Shown piece by piece: positions 5,050-8,489 of a DNA stretch of 8,489 bases (position 1 is the first letter of the stretch; every line of letters begins with the position of its first letter). The notes beneath the pieces were generated by a model. The model was given only the letters and a program-made list of their open reading frames with translations. It was not told the DNA's origin and ran no database searches. The DNA is taken from positions 1 to 8,489 of the forward strand of contig CASEFF010000202.1 of assembly GCA_949287115.1 (NCBI GenBank), read 5' to 3'. The stretch is from an uncultured Bacillota bacterium (lineage in GTDB: Bacteria; Bacillota; Clostridia; Peptostreptococcales; Anaerovoracaceae). Both the position numbers and the translations under genes were made by a program.

Positions 5050-7696
5050 GTATTTTTTCATACGCAACAAACTGATCATAGCGGCGTTTTTCCTGCCGGT
5101 GCTGCTGGCGGTGATCGCGATGGCCGTGGCGGGGATATATCCCTTCGGCGGCGATCAGATAGCTGTCATAGATATGTATCACCAGTATGTGCCGTTCCTC
5201 AGCGAGCTGCAGTACAAGCTCCATGACGGAGGGAGCCTGTTCTACACGTGGGACGGGGCGGGAGGCAGCAACTTCTGGAATCTGCTGGCGTATTACGGCG
5301 CCAGCCCTCTCAACCTGCTGCTGGCGCTGTTTCCGGAAAAGCTCATAATGGAGGCCGTCACGGTCATATTGCTGATAAAGATCGGACTGGCGGGAGCTTT
5401 CATGGCCATGTATCTGCGGTATACGGAAAGGACGTGGGACTGGGCCGCCGTGGCTTTTTCCACCATGTACGCCCTTTCGTCATACGTGATGGCGTATTAC
5501 TGGTGCATAATGTGGATGGATGCCGTGGCGCTGCTGCCGCTTTGCATACTGGGGCTTTCGCGGCTCATGGACGGAAAAAGCGCGGTGATGTACACCGCTG
5601 CCCTGGCGCTGACGGTATTCGCCAACTATTACATAGCCATAATGGTATGCATATTCATACTGTTCTACTACCCGGTGCTCTATTTCCTGAAGAACAGGGG
5701 GCAGGGCGTGAAAAAGTGCGCCGCCACCACCGGAAGGGCCGTGGGCTATTCGTTCCTCGCCATAGGTATGGCTGCGGTGATGCTGCTGCCGACGTATATC
5801 AGCATGCAGAACACGTTCTACATCTCTTCGGATATGCCGGAGTCCATGAGCTTTTACAACGATGCTCTGGACGTGCTGAACCAGCTTCTCCCGTACAGTC
5901 AGCTGACGTACAGGGAAGGCCTGCCCAATCTATACTGCGGCATGCTGGTGGTGATACTGCTGGTGATATATCTGACGGGCAGGAGCTTCGGTCTCAGGGA
6001 AAAGCTGCTGAACTGCGGTTTTCTCGTGTTCATGTTCCTGAGCCTCAATATAAACACGCTGGATTTCATCTGGCACGGGTTTCATTTCCCGAACCAGCTG
6101 CCTTACAGATATACGTTCGTGATATGCTTCATACTGATAGGCATGGCGTACAGAGCGTTCAGGCGGCTCGATGACGTCGGCGCCGGCACCGTGTGGAAGG
6201 TGTTCGCGGCGGGCATGGCATATTATCTGGTGGCGCAGAAGCTGATGGTAAAACAGGTGGACGATATGAGCCTGTTCTTCTACGGCGGTATCGCATGGCT
6301 GCTTCTGTACTGCGCCGTGCTGCTGCTGAGGAAGAGAAAGCTGATAATGCGGGGCTCTTTCATCATGCTGATTGTCGTCGTAACGGCGGCGGAGATGCTG
6401 TCGTCGGCATGCACCGCCTTCGATACGGTGGGGGATACGCAGCGCGCATCGTATTTTGAGAATTACGAAGACGTGACAGCCCTTGCGGAGACGACGCGCG
6501 AGGACTTTGCGAGGACGGAGATGGATCAAAACCACATACTCAACTGTCCGGCGCTCTACCACTACAGGGGACTGTCCCAGTTCTCGTCGTCCATAAACGC
6601 AAACGCGACCGCGCTGATGGAGAAGATAGGACTGGAAGGGGAGCCGGGAAAGAACAGGTACAACTACAACCAGACTGATCCCGTCACCAACGCCATACTC
6701 AACGTGAAATACCTGATAGCGAAGAATCTGCCCGTCGATGATCCCGACTTTACGGAAGTGGAGCGAAGGGGACATTCGGTGCTGTATGAGAGCAGATATC
6801 CTCTTTCCATAGGATACGTGACGGGTACGGAGATAAGGACGTGGGACACTCACAGCGACAATCCGTTCCGCGTGCTGGATGATTACGTCAGAGCCGCCAC
6901 CGGCGGAAAGTACGACAGGGTGTTCGAGACGGCGGACGACCCTGTCATATCTGCCGCCAACGCCACGGTGGAGAACGAGGGCGGCGGATATATGACTGCT
7001 CATGTGGATGACGGCGATGAGGATGCAAAGGTGACGCTGACGTATAGAGCCGACGCCACGCAGAAATATTACGTGTTCATAGAAGCCGACAATGCGGAGG
7101 AGATCACCGTATACGACGACAGGGAAGAATACGAGAAGATCGGGATAATGAACGACTGCGGCTCCATAGTCAACATAGGGACCGTCGAAGAAGGCGAGAC
7201 GTTCGATATTACCGTGAAATACGGTGACGGAGGGGCAGGCAGCATAAGGTGCCATGTGGAGTATCTCGATTACGATGCGTGGGACGGAGCCTATGACATA
7301 CTGTCGGAGAGGATGCTGGATGTCACGGACAGCGATGACGGATACATAAAGGGCACGGTAGATGCCGGTGAAGGCGGCATGCTGGTGACGTCGGTGCCGT
7401 ATGAAGCGGGATGGACGTTGAAGGTGGACGGAGAAAAACGCGACATACAGGAGCTGGTGGGCGGCGTGTTCATATCCACGGCGCTGGATGCGGGAAGCCA
7501 TGAGATAGAGCTCACGTTCAGGCCGCCGGGCATATGGGCGGGGCTCATAGTGACGCTGGCTTCCATACTGCTGCTGGCGTTCCTGACATTTGCGCGAAAG
7601 CGTTTCCTCAGACCGGAGACCTCCACGTATTTATCAGCTCCGGAAGGAGATGAGGGATCTTCGCCAGAGGAATATGATTGTAGTAAAAGAAAATAA
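5039..7696 (+). CDS. yfhO: YfhO-family multi-spanning membrane protein (putative GT-C glycosyltransferase)
   Basis: This 885-residue protein has many membrane helices in its first half (to about 465), a large hydrophilic, probably extracytoplasmic domain (about 470-830), and a last helix (about 832-852). The N-terminus is typical of YfhO (PF09586): GIYPFGGDQ then DMYHQYVPF (45-53) with acidic residues D39 and D45 in the first outer loop, then WDGAGGSNFW (71-80). In Bacillus and Listeria, CsbB/GtlA-type GT2 enzymes make undecaprenyl-phosphate-sugar and YfhO/GtlB transfers it to lipoteichoic acid; the adjacent GT2 gene supports the same division of labour. The acceptor here is unknown. The ATG at 5039 overlaps the GT2 gene, with AGGAA about 10 bases upstream. 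The last 29 or so codons form a hydrophilic tail lying entirely antisense to the 3' end of the MocR gene. Confidence 0.92.
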   Translation: MRIKYFFIRNKLIIAAFFLPVLLAVIAMAVAGIYPFGGDQIAVIDMYHQYVPFLSELQYKLHDGGSLFYTWDGAGGSNFWNLLAYYGASPLNLLLALFPEKLIMEAVTVILLIKIGLAGAFMAMYLRYTERTWDWAAVAFSTMYALSSYVMAYYWCIMWMDAVALLPLCILGLSRLMDGKSAVMYTAALALTVFANYYIAIMVCIFILFYYPVLYFLKNRGQGVKKCAATTGRAVGYSFLAIGMAAVMLLPTYISMQNTFYISSDMPESMSFYNDALDVLNQLLPYSQLTYREGLPNLYCGMLVVILLVIYLTGRSFGLREKLLNCGFLVFMFLSLNINTLDFIWHGFHFPNQLPYRYTFVICFILIGMAYRAFRRLDDVGAGTVWKVFAAGMAYYLVAQKLMVKQVDDMSLFFYGGIAWLLLYCAVLLLRKRKLIMRGSFIMLIVVVTAAEMLSSACTAFDTVGDTQRASYFENYEDVTALAETTREDFARTEMDQNHILNCPALYHYRGLSQFSSSINANATALMEKIGLEGEPGKNRYNYNQTDPVTNAILNVKYLIAKNLPVDDPDFTEVERRGHSVLYESRYPLSIGYVTGTEIRTWDTHSDNPFRVLDDYVRAATGGKYDRVFETADDPVISAANATVENEGGGYMTAHVDDGDEDAKVTLTYRADATQKYYVFIEADNAEEITVYDDREEYEKIGIMNDCGSIVNIGTVEEGETFDITVKYGDGGAGSIRCHVEYLDYDAWDGAYDILSERMLDVTDSDDGYIKGTVDAGEGGMLVTSVPYEAGWTLKVDGEKRDIQELVGGVFISTALDAGSHEIELTFRPPGIWAGLIVTLASILLLAFLTFARKRFLRPETSTYLSAPEGDEGSSPEEYDCSKRK

Positions 7697-8489
7697 AGCC
7701 GTTTTCGGATGCGGACAAAGGGATGCCGAAGCTCTCGGCGTCCCTTTTCAGTTCTGCGGGGCTCTTTTCCGTGTTTATCCTGAGGATGATGTTTATGCCC
7801 GACGATGTGTTCCTGACCTCTATGAAATCGGAAGCCAGCTTTTCGAATATGTCGGTCACGGCGGCCAGCTTCTGGGAGTACAGTTTTCGGAGCTTCTTTA
7901 TGTGGGTCTGATAGCTGCCGTTGCCCATGAAAAGGGCCAGCGTGAGCTGTTCCAGCTTCGAACACGTCTGGGAGTAGTCTCCCGCCATCGAGGAGAAGAT
8001 CTCGGCCATCTCCTCCGGGAGCACCATGTAGCTTATTTTTACCGCAGCGAACAGCGTGCTGGAAAAGGAGCCCAGATATATGACGCGGTGACCGTCCTTC
8101 AGGCTCTTGAGGGCGGGGATGGGTCTGCCGAAATATCTCAGCTCGCTGTCGTAGTCGTCCTCTATGATGTAGCTGTCGTTTTCCATGGCCCAGTTCAGCA
8201 GCTCGAAGCGGCGGCCTATGGGCATGACGGAGCCCGTGAATACGTGGTTTGACGGGCTCACGTATGCCGCCGTCCTTATGTTGGCGGGCAGTTTTTCTAT
8301 CACGATGCCTGTATCGGAGACGTCTACGGGCGTTATGGCAAAACCTCTGTCGCGGAATATGTTCCTTACGGGGATGTACCCGGGGTCTTCAAAGGCGACG
8401 TTCTCTATGCCGATCTTTCTCAGTATCGTGGACAGGTGGTTTGTTATCTGCTGGGTGCCGGCGCCTATGATTATCTGATCCGGCGAACA
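7608..8489 (-). CDS. MocR-like regulator (GntR/aminotransferase class I fusion), C-terminal part
   Basis: 293 residues are visible; the frame is open to the right edge, so the N-terminal winged-helix DNA-binding domain, if present, is outside the window. The GTG at 8303 is internal: upstream in-frame codons give GAGTQQITNHLSTIL and EDPGYIPVRNIF, both typical of the aminotransferase-like domain. Further hallmarks are IIEDDYDSELRYFG, with the Asp expected to contact the PLP ring nitrogen, and LGSFSSTLFAAVKISYMVLP. Canonical MocR/GabR proteins read G-T-F-S-K there, the Lys forming the PLP Schiff base. Here that position is Ser (AGC at 8060-8058), the usual Arg a few residues on is Lys, and the canonical PSHQ.PTG is PSNHVFTG. 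This may be a regulator that does not bind PLP covalently. The regulated gene is unknown, and the gene could also be annotated as a plain PLP-dependent aminotransferase. The stop lies inside yfhO, an 89-bp convergent overlap. Confidence 0.88.
   Translation of the reverse strand, partial: CSPDQIIIGAGTQQITNHLSTILRKIGIENVAFEDPGYIPVRNIFRDRGFAITPVDVSDTGIVIEKLPANIRTAAYVSPSNHVFTGSVMPIGRRFELLNWAMENDSYIIEDDYDSELRYFGRPIPALKSLKDGHRVIYLGSFSSTLFAAVKISYMVLPEEMAEIFSSMAGDYSQTCSKLEQLTLALFMGNGSYQTHIKKLRKLYSQKLAAVTDIFEKLASDFIEVRNTSSGINIILRINTEKSPAELKRDAESFGIPLSASENGFIFFYYNHIPLAKIPHLLPELINTWRSPV
7717..7748 (+). terminator. Probable intrinsic terminator of the apbE-GT2-yfhO unit, inside the MocR gene
   Basis: GGGATGCCGA (7720-7729) pairs with TCGGCGTCCC (7735-7744), ten pairs with one T-G wobble and a 5-base loop, followed at once by TTTT (7745-7748). 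The preceding AAA extends the stem to 13 pairs. It begins 20 bases after the yfhO stop. Every base also codes for the MocR-like protein on the other strand (around its GIPL segment). The U-tract is short, so efficiency is uncertain. Confidence 0.6.

Noticed and set aside
5930..7501. 523-codon minus-strand frame opposite yfhO
   Set aside because: His/Arg/Tyr/Val-rich antisense product without domains; yfhO on the other strand has clear family features.
7590..8252. 220-codon plus-strand frame opposite the MocR gene
   Set aside because: Antisense to recognised aminotransferase-domain motifs and itself without any; no ribosome binding site linked to a sensible start.

Overview
The window looks like chromosomal DNA from an anaerobic Firmicute of class Clostridia. 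It carries the end of an Rnf operon in the clostridial order E-A-B, an RnfB with extra ferredoxin-like clusters, a Gx/NusG-domain-II gene pair, and a csbB-yfhO-type pair. Base composition is moderately GC-rich, yet isoleucine is mostly ATA and arginine mostly AGG/AGA. That fits some GC-richer Clostridia (Family XIII/Anaerovoracaceae-like is my guess, low confidence). There are no mobile elements, CRISPR arrays, tRNAs or rRNAs.

Layout. (1) 1-1943, plus strand: 3' part of rnfE, then rnfA and rnfB, encoding membrane and iron-sulfur subunits of the Rnf ferredoxin:NAD+ oxidoreductase; rnfC, D and G presumably lie upstream. (2) 1944-2094: intergenic region between convergent genes, with a good intrinsic terminator for the minus-strand unit and a second hairpin. 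(3) 2095-2971, minus strand: a two-gene unit, a NusG-domain-II membrane-anchored protein followed by a Gx-family membrane protein. Its best promoter lies inside the neighbouring apbE gene. (4) 2993-7696, plus strand: apbE (FAD:protein FMN transferase, putative lipoprotein), a GT2 polyprenyl-phosphate glycosyltransferase that appears to start at CTG, and a large YfhO-family membrane protein. (5) 7608-8489, minus strand: C-terminal part of a MocR-like (GntR/aminotransferase fusion) regulator, running off the right edge and overlapping the yfhO tail by 89 bp.

How the genes fit together. ApbE attaches FMN to RnfG and RnfD, so apbE beside rnf makes biochemical sense. The NusG-II/Gx pair recurs in Firmicutes beside ApbE, Rnf or polyprenyl-synthase genes and resembles the EetA/EetB pair of flavin-based extracellular electron transfer (from memory, not searched). 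The GT2 and YfhO genes form the known pairing that puts a sugar on undecaprenyl phosphate and transfers it to an extracytoplasmic polymer, such as teichoic acid in Bacillus and Listeria.

The most unusual features are in gene arrangement: divergent starts 21 bp apart sharing a palindromic Shine-Dalgarno, a promoter buried in the opposing gene, a probable CTG start beside an 8-bp tandem duplication, a convergent coding overlap with a terminator-like hairpin inside the opposing gene, and a MocR protein with serine where the PLP-binding lysine is expected.
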